DNA of 64,000 nucleotides. Source: an uncultured Pelagibacteraceae bacterium (GTDB lineage: Bacteria; Pseudomonadota; Alphaproteobacteria; Pelagibacterales; Pelagibacteraceae). A program made the position numbers and the translations under genes. Within the stretch, counting starts at the first letter, position 1. Each line of letters begins with the position of its first letter. Positions 1 through 8,684 of this stretch are shown one piece after another. The notes beneath the pieces were generated by a model. It was not told the origin of the DNA, did not search any database, and saw nothing but the letters and a program-made list of their open reading frames with translations. The stretch lies in contig CACPPK010000003.1 of assembly GCA_902635845.1 (NCBI GenBank), positions 1 to 64,000 on the forward strand, given 5' to 3'.

Positions 1-1033
1 TGTTCAAACCACTAAATTTTAAATATTCTGAGCTTTTAGAAAGGTTTTTAGGGCTTTTGAATAAATAAAATTTATTGAAAATTTTATTTTTGATCAGGGA
101 ATTAGTTAAATCATTTCCACCCTCTATTAATAAATTCCTACATCCAAAATTATATAATTTTTTTAAAATTTCTCTAATATCAAATCTGTTATCTCTATCA
201 ACTTTGGATTTAATAAGAATAATGCTTTTTCTTTTTCTTTTAAATTTAGAAATTTTTGATTTATCAGCTTTATTATAAAAAATTAAAGTATTTTTGTTAT
301 TAGAGGATTTAATTATATAACTGTTTATTTTTGAATTTAGATTATTATCTAAAATAATTCTTTTTGGAGAAAATTTTTCTAAACCTTTCAAACGACAGTT
401 TAATTTTGGATTGTCTTTATTTAGTGTTTTGTATGTGATCATCAAACTATCATTTTTATATCTCAATAGATGAGTAAAGTGATCAGAATAAGAATTAGTA
501 ATTTTTTTTTGGATCTTGCTGTAAATAATATTATTTTTTGAAATAGCAATTTTGCCGGTAACGAAGGGTAATTTTTTCTTTCTATTAAAAAAATAAGGTA
601 AATAAAAACTTTCAATTTTGTTTTTTAATAAACCTTTTTTTACAATTATTTTTTTTGACTTTAAAATTTTAAAACTTTTATTTCTTACTCTTTTGTCGAT
701 GTCGGTAACAGCATATATAACTTCTGAAATTTTTGATTTTATAATCGCGTCAGTACATGGCGGTGTTAAACCATGATGACAGCATGGTTCTAAAGTAACA
801 TACATTTTTGAGCCTTCTAATTCTTCAAAACTATTTTTAATTGCATTAAATTCAGCATGTGGTCTTCCATTAAATGAAGTTTGACCTATAGAGATTATTT
901 TGTCATTTTTAACAATTACACACCCTACAGAAGGGTTTGATCCAGTGAGGCCATGACGAGATCTAGCCAGATCCAGGGCTATCTCCATGTAAAATTTATC
1001 TTTTAATGTAAATTTATGTTTTTTTGTAGACAT
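1..1033 (-). CDS. ribD: Riboflavin biosynthesis deaminase/reductase RibD (3' end outside window)
   Basis: Bifunctional enzyme of riboflavin synthesis: deaminates the pyrimidine made by GTP cyclohydrolase II, then reduces its ribosyl chain. The ATG at 1033 gives [10 protein letters not shown], and the frame stays open to base 1, so the C-terminus is missing from the window. The N-terminal deaminase domain shows the zinc/catalytic set: HAE (H59, E61), PCCHHG (C84) and PPC (C93). The lysine-rich remainder (from about residue 145) fits the RibD reductase domain, with an LLIEGG stretch typical of its NADPH site. It starts 20 bases inside nrdR, implying translational coupling. The nrdR-ribD order is common in alphaproteobacteria. 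No GTG/ATG further upstream is needed to complete the deaminase fold. Confidence 0.93.
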   Translation of the reverse strand, partial: MSTKKHKFTLKDKFYMEIALDLARSRHGLTGSNPSVGCVIVKNDKIISIGQTSFNGRPHAEFNAIKNSFEELEGSKMYVTLEPCCHHGLTPPCTDAIIKSKISEVIYAVTDIDKRVRNKSFKILKSKKIIVKKGLLKNKIESFYLPYFFNRKKKLPFVTGKIAISKNNIIYSKIQKKITNSYSDHFTHLLRYKNDSLMITYKTLNKDNPKLNCRLKGLEKFSPKRIILDNNLNSKINSYIIKSSNNKNTLIFYNKADKSKISKFKRKRKSIILIKSKVDRDNRFDIREILKKLYNFGCRNLLIEGGNDLTNSLIKNKIFNKFYLFKSPKNLSKSSEYLKFSGLN

Positions 1034-1472
1034 TAAGTTTGTCCACGAATTGCACGAAATCTTTTTCTTCTCTAAAGTTTCTATAAACTGAAGCAAACCT
1101 TACGTAACCAACAGGATCTAAATCCTTTAAACCATCCATAACCATTGTTCCAATTGTATTAGTAGATATTTCACTTTGACCAATTTCTTCTAATGATCTT
1201 GAAACCTGACTTATAAATTTTTCAATTGTTTCGGTGTCTATAGGTCTTTTCTTCAAGGCAATGTAAATAGATTTTGATAGTTTATCTCTATCAAAAACCG
1301 ATTTTCTTCCATTTTTTTTTACTACCATTAATTCTCTATATTGAACTCTTTCAAAAGTTGTAAAACGAGCTCCGCAGGTACAAAGTCTTCTTCTTCTTAT
1401 AGCAGTACCATCTTCTGTTGGTCTAGAGTCGACAACTGAGGTCTCCCCTTTTTTACATATTGAGCAAATCAT
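1014..1472 (-). CDS. nrdR: Transcriptional repressor NrdR
   Basis: NrdR represses ribonucleotide reductase operons in response to dATP/ATP. The 152-residue length is normal. An N-terminal zinc ribbon (C3, C6, C31, C33) is followed by the RFTTFERVQ motif and an ATP-cone domain (about residues 46-136, beginning [16 protein letters not shown]). The second zinc knuckle reads CTC, one residue shorter than the usual CxxC. It is encoded 3 bases after glyA and overlaps ribD, in the glyA-nrdR-ribD order found across alphaproteobacteria. Family identity is secure from the cone and RTTFER-like motif; whether zinc binding is altered is unknown. Confidence 0.95.
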   Translation of the reverse strand: MICSICKKGETSVVDSRPTEDGTAIRRRRLCTCGARFTTFERVQYRELMVVKKNGRKSVFDRDKLSKSIYIALKKRPIDTETIEKFISQVSRSLEEIGQSEISTNTIGTMVMDGLKDLDPVGYVRFASVYRNFREEKDFVQFVDKLNVYKKT

Positions 1473-1475
1473 TTA

Positions 1476-2783
1476 CTAAAGGTTCTTATATATAGGAAAT
1501 GACGAAGTTAAAGCAATAACTTCATTTTTTACTTCTTTTTCTATTTTACTGTTATCAGAAGGATTTTCTGACAATCCTTTAAGAGTTTTTGTAATTAATT
1601 CACCAACAGTTTTAAATTCACTTAATCCAAAACCACGTGTTGTAGCTGCTTGTGTGCCTAATCTAATACCTGAGGTAATCATTGGTTTTTCCGTATCAAA
1701 AGGAATACCATTTTTATTACAAGTAATATTTGCTCTAGATAAACTTTCAGCTGCAAGATTTCCTTTCACATTATAAGGCCTTAAATCTACTAACATCAAA
1801 TGAGTATCCGTTCCATCCGAATAAATTTTAAATCCATTATTTTTTAAAGTTTCCGCAAGCATCTTGGCGTTTGCTAGAACAGATTTAATATAATTTTGAA
1901 ATTCTGGTTGTAATGCCTCTAAAAATCCAGCAGCCTTGGCTGCAATAATATGCATCAAGGGTCCACCTTGATAACCAGGAAAGACTGCTGTATTAAATTT
2001 TTTAGCAAGATCTTCGTGATTAGTTAAAATTATACCACCTCTTGCACTTCTAAATACTTTGTGTGTAGTTGATGTAACAACATGTGCATAATCACAAGGA
2101 TTAGGATAACCTTTACCTGCAACCAAACCTGAGAAATGTGCCATATCAACCATTAAATATGCGCCAACTTTATCTGCAATCTCTCTAAATCTCTTGAAGT
2201 CAATTACTCTAGAATAAGCACTTCCACCAGCTATTATTAGTTTAGGTTTATGCTCTAAAGCAAGTTTTTCAACATTATCATAGTCAATTAGTTCTGACTC
2301 TTTATCAACATCATAACCTATTGCGTTAAACCATTTACCAGACATTGAAATTTTTAATCCGTGAGTTATATGACCACCTGAATTTAAACTCATACCCATG
2401 AATGTGTCTCCTGGACTTAGCAATGCTAAAAATACCGCGCCATTTGCCTGAGCACCTGAATGTGGTTGTGCGTTTGCAAATTTACAATTAAATAATTTTT
2501 TTAATCTTTCAATTGCTAGGTTTTCTGCAACATCAACATGTTCACAACCATTGTAATATCTTTTACCAGGATAACCTTCTGCATATTTATTTGTTAAAAC
2601 TGAACCTTGTGCTTCTAATACCGCTTGAGAAACTATATTTTCAGAAGCGATTAGTTCTATATGCTGTTGTTGTCTGATTAATTCATCCTTAATTGCTTTA
2701 TAAAGTTCTGGATCTTTTACAGATAAACTGTCCTCAAAGAAGCTTTTATAACTATCATTTAAATAATTTTTTTCACTGGACAT
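1476..2783 (-). CDS. glyA: Serine hydroxymethyltransferase
   Basis: PLP enzyme interconverting serine and glycine with transfer of a one-carbon unit to tetrahydrofolate. At 435 residues it is of normal length. The PLP lysine lies in [15 protein letters not shown] (K242); [25 protein letters not shown] and [11 protein letters not shown] are family signatures. The local sequence SARGG replaces the more usual GPRGG. It is the second of a tight rpiB-glyA-nrdR-ribD run (2 bases after rpiB). In SAR11, glycine/serine metabolism is of special note because many members need glycine or serine externally, but there is no room here for a glycine riboswitch directly upstream. Confidence 0.97.
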   Translation of the reverse strand: MSSEKNYLNDSYKSFFEDSLSVKDPELYKAIKDELIRQQQHIELIASENIVSQAVLEAQGSVLTNKYAEGYPGKRYYNGCEHVDVAENLAIERLKKLFNCKFANAQPHSGAQANGAVFLALLSPGDTFMGMSLNSGGHITHGLKISMSGKWFNAIGYDVDKESELIDYDNVEKLALEHKPKLIIAGGSAYSRVIDFKRFREIADKVGAYLMVDMAHFSGLVAGKGYPNPCDYAHVVTSTTHKVFRSARGGIILTNHEDLAKKFNTAVFPGYQGGPLMHIIAAKAAGFLEALQPEFQNYIKSVLANAKMLAETLKNNGFKIYSDGTDTHLMLVDLRPYNVKGNLAAESLSRANITCNKNGIPFDTEKPMITSGIRLGTQAATTRGFGLSEFKTVGELITKTLKGLSENPSDNSKIEKEVKNEVIALTSSFPIYKNL

Positions 2784-2785
2784 AA

Positions 2786-3211
2786 TTATATTTTTTTAAC
2801 TCTTTTTAAGTGTCTCCCACCATCAAATTTAGTATTTAAAAAAACACCTATAAACCTTAAAGCATTTTTTTTGGATATCAATCTTGAACCTAATGTAATG
2901 ATGTTTGCATCATTATGCAATCTGGATAATTTTGTTGATTTTAGATTAAAACATTGGGCTGCACGTACATTTTTATGCTTATTTGCCGCAATATTCATAC
3001 CAGTACCAGATCCACATACTAAAATGCCAACATTGTTCTTACTTAACTTAACTCTTCTAGCTACTTTATGTGCATAGTCAGGATAGTCGACCCTGTTATC
3101 ATTTTTAGGACCCAGATCCACAAATTTTACTTTTTTATTTCTTAAATAAAGTTTGATTGTTTCTTTTAATTTAAATCCAGCGTGATCCGATGAAATAAAT
3201 ATTTTTTTCAA
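2786..3211 (-). CDS. rpiB: Ribose-5-phosphate isomerase B
   Basis: Interconverts ribose 5-phosphate and ribulose 5-phosphate (pentose phosphate pathway), in the cytosol. The 141 residues open with [15 protein letters not shown], the family's conserved start, and contain [17 protein letters not shown] with the catalytic cysteine and the anion hole. The start codon is TTG at 3211; no ATG in frame lies close enough to supply the first beta strand, so TTG is the likely start. It follows the 2OG hydroxylase-like gene by 1 base and precedes glyA by 2 bases. The rpiB-glyA pairing is conserved in alphaproteobacteria. Confidence 0.95.
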   Translation of the reverse strand: MKKIFISSDHAGFKLKETIKLYLRNKKVKFVDLGPKNDNRVDYPDYAHKVARRVKLSKNNVGILVCGSGTGMNIAANKHKNVRAAQCFNLKSTKLSRLHNDANIITLGSRLISKKNALRFIGVFLNTKFDGGRHLKRVKKI

Positions 3212-3212
3212 A

Positions 3213-3851
3213 TTAATTAAATTTGTAATCTAAAACACAAGCAACTAAATGTATTCTGTTTTCTTCTCCACCATTGAATGCATTGTGATACTTGGTGTTA
3301 TTTGTAATCCAAACAGAACCATCAGCAGGCATATGTTTTGCTACATTATCAATAACCATGATGCAGCCGGGGTTAGTAATTATGGGTATATGTAATCTCG
3401 GTTCAGGGTCTCTGTGCCAACTTAATGTTGATCTTGGTTCTTTTAAAAGAATTCTTACTCTTCCAAGTTTATATTTAGATGACAAAGTATCATATACTTC
3501 TTTAAAATAAGTATTTTCATAATCTTTTATAAATTCTGAATAAAGAGACTCATCTAAAGACTCATCTCTAACAACTTCTTTCCCTGATTTATCAGGTTTG
3601 GTCCAATATACTCCCCTAGCCTTGTTACCTTTAATAGAATCTGGATCACCAGGTATTTGGGTTAATGATATTGCTCCAAAATGAGTTACACCAGCATCTT
3701 CGAATTTTTTAATTTTTACTATTTGTTGATAGGCCTCTTGTAATTTTTCAATATCAAATTTGATTTCTTGCTTTTGGAAATCACTAAAGTCTAAAATCCT
3801 ATCTTCTTTTTTAATATTTAAGTCTATTACTTTTGAATTTTCTATCGTCAT
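3213..3851 (-). CDS. Aspartyl/asparaginyl beta-hydroxylase-like Fe(II)/2OG dioxygenase
   Basis: A 212-residue protein whose C-terminal half has the aspartyl/asparaginyl beta-hydroxylase (double-stranded beta-helix) pattern: LSWHRDPEPRLHIPI supplies the HxD iron ligands, KYHNAFN the distal histidine and NRIHLV the arginine that would bind 2-oxoglutarate. The N-terminus (about 75 residues) is polar and without a membrane segment, so the protein is probably cytosolic. Substrate unknown; relatives act on protein side chains or small molecules. It is the first gene of the rpiB-glyA-nrdR-ribD run and is divergent from hemB, sharing a 73-base intergenic region that must hold both promoters. Confidence 0.75.
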   Translation of the reverse strand: MTIENSKVIDLNIKKEDRILDFSDFQKQEIKFDIEKLQEAYQQIVKIKKFEDAGVTHFGAISLTQIPGDPDSIKGNKARGVYWTKPDKSGKEVVRDESLDESLYSEFIKDYENTYFKEVYDTLSSKYKLGRVRILLKEPRSTLSWHRDPEPRLHIPIITNPGCIMVIDNVAKHMPADGSVWITNNTKYHNAFNGGEENRIHLVACVLDYKFN

Positions 3852-3924
3852 CCTGATTGCTTTCTACCCTTTTTTTTGTATATGTGTATATTACATTTGT
3901 CGCAATTTAAAAGTAAATTAAAAC

Positions 3925-4914
3925 ATGATTATAGGTAAATATCCCAGTCTTAGACTTAGAAGAAGTAGAAAAGAATCTTGGTCAAGAAGACTGATCCAAG
4001 AAAATACTTTAAGTCCAAACGACTTTATATTACCTATTTTTTTGATTGACGGAACTAATAAACGGCAAGCGATTTCATCTATGCCTGGAGTTTATAGGTA
4101 TACTATAAATAGATTGAGTCAAATTGTAGATAGAGCATTAAAAAAAAAGATACCAATGGTTGCACTATTTCCAAAAACCCAAAATGCTCACAAAGACGAA
4201 TTGGGAACAGAATCACTTAATGAAAAAAATTTAGTTTGTAAAGCAATCCGAGAAATAAAAAAAAGATACAAAAATCAAATCGGTATAATGTGCGATGTAG
4301 CTTTAGATCCTTACACATCACATGGTCATGATGGTTTGATCAAGTCTAACACTATATTAAATGACGAAACAATTGAGGTTTTGATCAATCAGTCATTACT
4401 TCAAGCAGAGATGGGTTGTGATATACTGGCTCCTTCAGACATGATGGATGGCAGAATAGGAAAAATAAGAAAAGCTTTAGATAAAAATAAATTCCAAAAC
4501 GTTCAAATATTATCGTACGCTGCAAAATATGCCTCAAGCTTTTATGGACCTTTTAGAGATGCAGTCGGATCTAAAGGTTCGTTAAAAGGAGACAAAAAAA
4601 CTTATCAGATGGATTATAGAAATTCTGATGAAGCTTTAAGAGAAGTTGCATTAGATATTAAAGAAGGTGCTGATATGGTAATGGTTAAACCAGGTATGCC
4701 CTACTTAGACATAATAAAATCAATTAAAGAAAAATTTAAATTACCTGTATTTGCCTATCAGGTATCAGGAGAATACAGCTTAATTGAAACAGCTATAACG
4801 AAAAAATTAATTAATAAAGATGCTATATATGAAAGCTTAGTTGCTTTTAAGAGAGCTGGTGCCAATGCTATAGTAAGTTATTACGCTGATAGAATTGATA
4901 AAATAATAAAATAA
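3925..4914 (+). CDS. hemB: Delta-aminolevulinic acid dehydratase (porphobilinogen synthase)
   Basis: Condenses two aminolevulinate molecules to porphobilinogen in heme synthesis. The 329 residues include SYAAKYASSFYGPFRDA and MVMVKPGMPYLD with the two active-site lysines. At residues 124-136 the metal-site loop reads DVALDPYTSHGHD; aspartates replace the cysteines of zinc enzymes, so this is the magnesium/potassium-type HemB known from plants and Bradyrhizobium. It stands alone between two leftward operons and its stop codon abuts the stop of recO with no spacer. The later heme genes hemE, hemH and hemJ lie 33 kb away in this window. Confidence 0.96.
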   Translation: MIIGKYPSLRLRRSRKESWSRRLIQENTLSPNDFILPIFLIDGTNKRQAISSMPGVYRYTINRLSQIVDRALKKKIPMVALFPKTQNAHKDELGTESLNEKNLVCKAIREIKKRYKNQIGIMCDVALDPYTSHGHDGLIKSNTILNDETIEVLINQSLLQAEMGCDILAPSDMMDGRIGKIRKALDKNKFQNVQILSYAAKYASSFYGPFRDAVGSKGSLKGDKKTYQMDYRNSDEALREVALDIKEGADMVMVKPGMPYLDIIKSIKEKFKLPVFAYQVSGEYSLIETAITKKLINKDAIYESLVAFKRAGANAIVSYYADRIDKIIK

Positions 4915-5595
4915 TTATTTTAACGTATTTAAAAATAGTAACCTGCTATTTGGATAATTTAAATTATTTGGTCTTAATATAGTTTTATCCAAATAATCAC
5001 CTACTAATTTCAAACCACTCAATAAAGTGCTAAGATCGTTAACTTCTATATCTCTTTCAATCAAAAAATTAGGTATATATTTTTTTTCATTTAAAGAATT
5101 AGCGTAATATACAGTTTTGTTACCTTCTAAATCTTTTTTAACTAAATTTTCAAGATCTAACTCATATCCTAATATTTTAAGTAACTCTAATTCCCAAAAT
5201 ATATATTTTTTTAACCAATCTTTTTCTTTTAAAATTAAAAATAAATTTTGAATTATATTATAAACTTTACTATTAGATTGGAACTCTGCTGTTAATATTT
5301 TAATCAAATTCATTGCAGATGTAATACAAGACAATTTTTGTTTATGATCAAAATATAATGGAGTATAGGCATTTAAAATTTCAATTTTAAAATAACCAAT
5401 TTTTTTATCATTTTTTGAATTGTAATTTAGGTGAAGTTTATTACCAATTTGAAGATAATTTTTTATTTTTTTTGAGGTACCTCCAAATATAATTCCTGAT
5501 ATTTTTCCTTTATCTTTAGTAAATAATTCTGCTATTAATGAATTTTCATTATATTTGGTTTTACTTAATAAAAATCCTTTGTCTGACCAATTCAT
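4915..5595 (-). CDS. recO: DNA repair protein RecO
   Basis: RecO loads RecA onto SSB-coated single strands in the RecFOR pathway. The 226-residue protein starts MNWSDKGFLLSKTKYNENSLIAELFTKDKGKISGIIFGG, the N-terminal OB fold typical of RecO, and continues into the alpha-helical domain (WELELLKILGYELDLENLV). The zinc cysteines present in some RecO proteins are absent. It is last of the spoT-pyrE-pdxJ-acpS-lepB-rnc-recO run and overlaps rnc by 4 bases. The GTPase gene era, which usually sits between rnc and recO, is missing at this place. Confidence 0.88.
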   Translation of the reverse strand: MNWSDKGFLLSKTKYNENSLIAELFTKDKGKISGIIFGGTSKKIKNYLQIGNKLHLNYNSKNDKKIGYFKIEILNAYTPLYFDHKQKLSCITSAMNLIKILTAEFQSNSKVYNIIQNLFLILKEKDWLKKYIFWELELLKILGYELDLENLVKKDLEGNKTVYYANSLNEKKYIPNFLIERDIEVNDLSTLLSGLKLVGDYLDKTILRPNNLNYPNSRLLFLNTLK

Positions 5596-6260
5596 TTTTT
5601 ATTTGTATTTTTTAAACATTCTATAGCAGCATTTTGTTCAGCTTCTTTCTTTGATTTTCCAGTAGCTATGAAATATTTTGTATTGGGCAATTTTACTCCA
5701 ACTTTGAATATAGGTTTGTGTCTTGGACCTGTATTTGAAATTAATTTATAAGTAGGTAATTTTTTAAAATTTTTTAAAGTTAGTTCCTGTAACTTTGTTT
5801 TTGCATCTATTTCTGTTACTACACTTTTTTCAATATGATCTTGCCACAAATTTAAAATTGTTTTTTCAACAATTGCAAAACCTTTATCAAGATATATAGC
5901 ACCAATTAATGCTTCACAGCTATCAGATATAATTTTGTCCTCAATTTTTATTTTTTTATTGTTGGGATTAAATGTTTTAATGTAATTAGATAAATTGATT
6001 TTTTTTGCTATATCCAAACAAGTTTTTTTATTCACTAGGGATGCAAATTTTTTATCAAGAATACCCTCTTTTTCTTCAGGATAAATTTCTAAAAGCTTTT
6101 TTGCTATCACCAAGCCAAGAACTCTATCACCCAGAAACTCTATCTTTTCATTATTTTCATTTGGATTAAAGCTTTTATGTGTGAGGGCTTGAATAATTAG
6201 ATCTTTATTTTTAAATTTTAAATCAATTTTTTTTTCTAAACTTTGATAATTAATTTTCAT
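5592..6260 (-). CDS. rnc: Ribonuclease III
   Basis: Double-strand-specific endoribonuclease that processes rRNA precursors and other structured RNA. The 222 residues contain the signature NEKIEFLGDRVLGLVIAKKL (catalytic Glu/Asp, about residues 37-55), a second acidic site SDSCEALIGAIYLDKG, and a C-terminal double-stranded RNA-binding domain (about 150-220, ending KSKKEAEQNAAIECL). It overlaps lepB by one base (TAATG) and recO by four bases. This order, lepB-rnc, is highly conserved in proteobacteria. Confidence 0.96.
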   Translation of the reverse strand: MKINYQSLEKKIDLKFKNKDLIIQALTHKSFNPNENNEKIEFLGDRVLGLVIAKKLLEIYPEEKEGILDKKFASLVNKKTCLDIAKKINLSNYIKTFNPNNKKIKIEDKIISDSCEALIGAIYLDKGFAIVEKTILNLWQDHIEKSVVTEIDAKTKLQELTLKNFKKLPTYKLISNTGPRHKPIFKVGVKLPNTKYFIATGKSKKEAEQNAAIECLKNTNKK

Positions 6261-6997
6261 TAATTAATTTTATTAAATGTTCTATTAAATCTTATTGACT
6301 TATGCCATTTCCAAAATTCTATAAAATTTCCAATTTTTTTATCAGAAGAAAAAAATATAAATTGAGCTTTTCCTACTAAATTATCTTTATGCACGTACCC
6401 TACACTTGTTAAATACCTGCTATCTTTAGAACAATCCCTGTTGTCCCCTAAAAAGAAATAATGATCTTTAGGTACGGTAAATGTATCAGAATTTTGATAG
6501 GTATAATCTTTTAGATAAACAGTATGAAACTTTTTTCCATTTGAAAGCTTTTCCTCAAACCTATAGACATCAATACTTTTGTCTCCACAGAAAATAGTAG
6601 TTTTGTTATTAATTTTAGATTTCAGAATTTCAGAATTATTTAAATATAAATTAGAGTCTATAAACTGAATTTTATCACCAGGTAAACCAATTAGTCTTTT
6701 AATGTAGTCTGTTCTATTATCTGCGGGAGTTTTAAACACAATCACATCACCCCTTTCAGGAGCACTAAACATAATTCTTTTGTTTAATATTGGGGGGCTA
6801 AAAGGAAATGAATGCTTACTATAACCATAGGTATATTTGGTTACAAATAATCTATCACCTACTAATAAAGTAGGTTCCATGGATGAGGATGGAATATAAA
6901 ATGGTTGTATTAAAAGCGATCTAATTATAACTGCAATTATTAATGCATAAATTAAAGTTTTTATATTTTCTGAAAAAAAATTTTTATCTAATTTCAT
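6260..6997 (-). CDS. lepB: Signal peptidase I
   Basis: Inner-membrane serine protease removing signal peptides from exported proteins. One N-terminal membrane segment (about residues 12-32) precedes the catalytic serine in PSSSMEPTLLVGD (S39, just before M40). The general-base lysine lies in RTDYIKRLIGLPGD, and the box GDNRDCSKDSR is the conserved C-terminal motif. Total 245 residues, typical of alphaproteobacteria. It overlaps acpS by 4 bases and rnc by 1, so it is part of the same leftward transcript. Likely clients in this window include the porin and LolA. Confidence 0.96.
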   Translation of the reverse strand: MKLDKNFFSENIKTLIYALIIAVIIRSLLIQPFYIPSSSMEPTLLVGDRLFVTKYTYGYSKHSFPFSPPILNKRIMFSAPERGDVIVFKTPADNRTDYIKRLIGLPGDKIQFIDSNLYLNNSEILKSKINNKTTIFCGDKSIDVYRFEEKLSNGKKFHTVYLKDYTYQNSDTFTVPKDHYFFLGDNRDCSKDSRYLTSVGYVHKDNLVGKAQFIFFSSDKKIGNFIEFWKWHKSIRFNRTFNKIN

Positions 6998-7380
6998 GAT
7001 GTTTGAATAATTGCAAATGCTGTTGAGTATTTTTTTTCATCTGAAATCGATAGAAAACATTTATAATTTTTGATTTTAAAATTTTTTTGTATAATTTTTG
7101 TAATTTTTTTATTTTTAACATAATAAGGCTTTCCCATTTTATCATTAACAACTTCTATATCTTTAAAATTTAAATTCATACGAAAACCTGTGCCAAGAGC
7201 TTTAGAAAATGCTTCTTTTGCGGCAAATCTCTTCGAAAAATAAGCTACTTTATTGTTTACTGCATTAGATTGTTTTAATTCTTTAGATGAGTAAATTCTT
7301 TTTTTAAATAAATGATTTTTAATCAATTTTTGAATTCTTTTATTTTCAACAATATCAACTCCAATGCCTAGAATTTTCAT
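6994..7380 (-). CDS. acpS: Holo-[acyl-carrier-protein] synthase
   Basis: Transfers 4'-phosphopantetheine from CoA to acyl carrier protein. The 128 residues show both family motifs, ILGIGVDIVENKR (metal-binding Asp) near the N-terminus and KRFAAKEAFSKALGTGFR (metal-binding Glu) at about residues 50-68. The last residues of pdxJ are encoded immediately upstream (pdxJ stop at 7381), and it overlaps lepB by 4 bases. The pdxJ-acpS-lepB order is conserved in proteobacteria. Confidence 0.95.
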   Translation of the reverse strand: MKILGIGVDIVENKRIQKLIKNHLFKKRIYSSKELKQSNAVNNKVAYFSKRFAAKEAFSKALGTGFRMNLNFKDIEVVNDKMGKPYYVKNKKITKIIQKNFKIKNYKCFLSISDEKKYSTAFAIIQTS

Positions 7381-8100
7381 TTAATTTTTTATAATTTTTT
7401 TAAAGTTTTTAATTACTTTTGAAAGTCCATCAAATATTGACTCTCCAATTATAAAATGTCCTATATTATACTCTTCAATATCTATTATTTTTGTTAACAT
7501 TTTGGTGGTTTTATAGTCTAAACCATGACCAGCATGAATTTCTAAATTTAAACTTGATGCTAATTTTGCACTTTTTTTTATTCTGTTTAATTCACTAGTA
7601 TAATTTTTTTTTGATTTAACTAGGTTTGCTAATTTTCCAGTATGTATCTCAATGCAATCAGCATTTAATTTTTTAGCAAGTCTAATATCAATTGTAGATG
7701 GATTAATGAATAAACTTGTTCTTATCTTTGCTTTTTTAAATTTTTTAATTATTTTCTTTAATTGATTAAGATTGTTTTTTATATTTAAACCTCCCTCAGT
7801 AGTAATTTCTTTTCTATTTTCTGGAACTAAACAAATAAAACTTGGTTTTATCTTAAGTGCTTTATTAACAATTTCTTTGTTCATAGAAATTTCAAGGTTT
7901 ACAGGTACATTTCTTAAACCACAGATTTTTTTGGCATCAAAATCATTTATATGTCTTCTATCTTCTCTTAAATGAATTGTTACAGAGTCGGCTCCATAGC
8001 TAATAACTTTTTTAGCTGCGTATAGTGGATTAGGATGTTTCTCTCCACGAGCATTTCGTAAAGTTGCAATATGATCTATATTTACACCTAACCTTTTCAC
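7381..8100 (-). CDS. pdxJ: Pyridoxine 5'-phosphate synthase
   Basis: Final ring-closing enzyme of the DXP-dependent vitamin B6 route; condenses deoxyxylulose phosphate with 3-amino-2-oxopropyl phosphate. The 239 residues begin KRLGVNIDHIATLRNARGE, the family signature with an N-terminal active-site histidine, and include VTIHLREDRRHI, LEIHAGHGLDY and IGHFIIGESIF. The start is GTG at 8100, which overlaps the pyrE stop by 4 bases. Its presence says the organism makes its own PLP, in line with several PLP enzymes nearby (glyA, yggS). Confidence 0.96.
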   Translation of the reverse strand: MKRLGVNIDHIATLRNARGEKHPNPLYAAKKVISYGADSVTIHLREDRRHINDFDAKKICGLRNVPVNLEISMNKEIVNKALKIKPSFICLVPENRKEITTEGGLNIKNNLNQLKKIIKKFKKAKIRTSLFINPSTIDIRLAKKLNADCIEIHTGKLANLVKSKKNYTSELNRIKKSAKLASSLNLEIHAGHGLDYKTTKMLTKIIDIEEYNIGHFIIGESIFDGLSKVIKNFKKIIKN

Positions 8101-8684
8101 TTAATAAATCTGCTTCCTGGGGTTGTTATTGGTATAGATTTAAGCTCTGGTGGTAATTTATTCGCTTTATAAGTTGGAACATCAATTTTTAAATGAGATG
8201 TTATTCTGGTTTTTATTTTTAATGATTGTTTTGTTGATCGATCAATAATAGATGCAAATCCAATTAACTTTGCTTTTGATTTTTTAATCAATTTATCACA
8301 CTCCAAACTTGATTTTCCTGTAGTGATTACATCTTCTATAATTAATACTCTTGCTCCTTTTTTAATATTGAATCCTCTTCTCAGAGTAAATTTACCATTT
8401 ACTCTTTCACAAAAAATTGTTTCTTTTTTAAGCAATTTTCCAATTTCATATCCAATAATTACTCCTCCCATTGCAGGAGCTAGTATTAAATCAATTTTTT
8501 TAAATTTTTTTTTAATTTTATTTGCTAAAGATTTACAAATTTTATCGGCTAAATTAGGGAAACTTAAGAGTTTTGCACACTGAATATATTTTGAAGAATG
8601 TAGACCTGATGATAGAACAAAGTGACCTTCTAATAATGCATTAGTTTTTTTTAAAATATTTAAGGATTTTTTGTGTGAAAGCAT
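8097..8684 (-). CDS. pyrE: Orotate phosphoribosyltransferase
   Basis: Joins orotate to PRPP to give OMP in pyrimidine synthesis. The 195 residues contain ALLEGHFVLSSGLHSSKYIQC near the N-terminus and the PRPP-binding motif VLIIEDVITTGKSS at about residues 113-126. The ATG at 8684 lies 44 bases inside the end of the relA/spoT gene; the conserved N-terminal helix (LNILKKTNALLEGHF) needs this start, so the long overlap is probably real. It is coupled on the other side to pdxJ. Confidence 0.94.
   Translation of the reverse strand: MLSHKKSLNILKKTNALLEGHFVLSSGLHSSKYIQCAKLLSFPNLADKICKSLANKIKKKFKKIDLILAPAMGGVIIGYEIGKLLKKETIFCERVNGKFTLRRGFNIKKGARVLIIEDVITTGKSSLECDKLIKKSKAKLIGFASIIDRSTKQSLKIKTRITSHLKIDVPTYKANKLPPELKSIPITTPGSRFIK

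Noticed and set aside
75-278. Open frame on the plus strand at the left end
   Set aside because: It is antisense to ribD, whose minus-strand frame is continuous and has clear deaminase and reductase motifs.
2784-2785. Glycine riboswitch upstream of glyA
   Set aside because: glyA follows rpiB by only 2 bases; there is no leader that could hold an aptamer, and I recognise none at the operon start (3852-3924).
4900-4925. AAAATAATTATTTT palindrome between hemB and recO
   Set aside because: Made only of A and T at two abutting stop codons; too weak to call a terminator.
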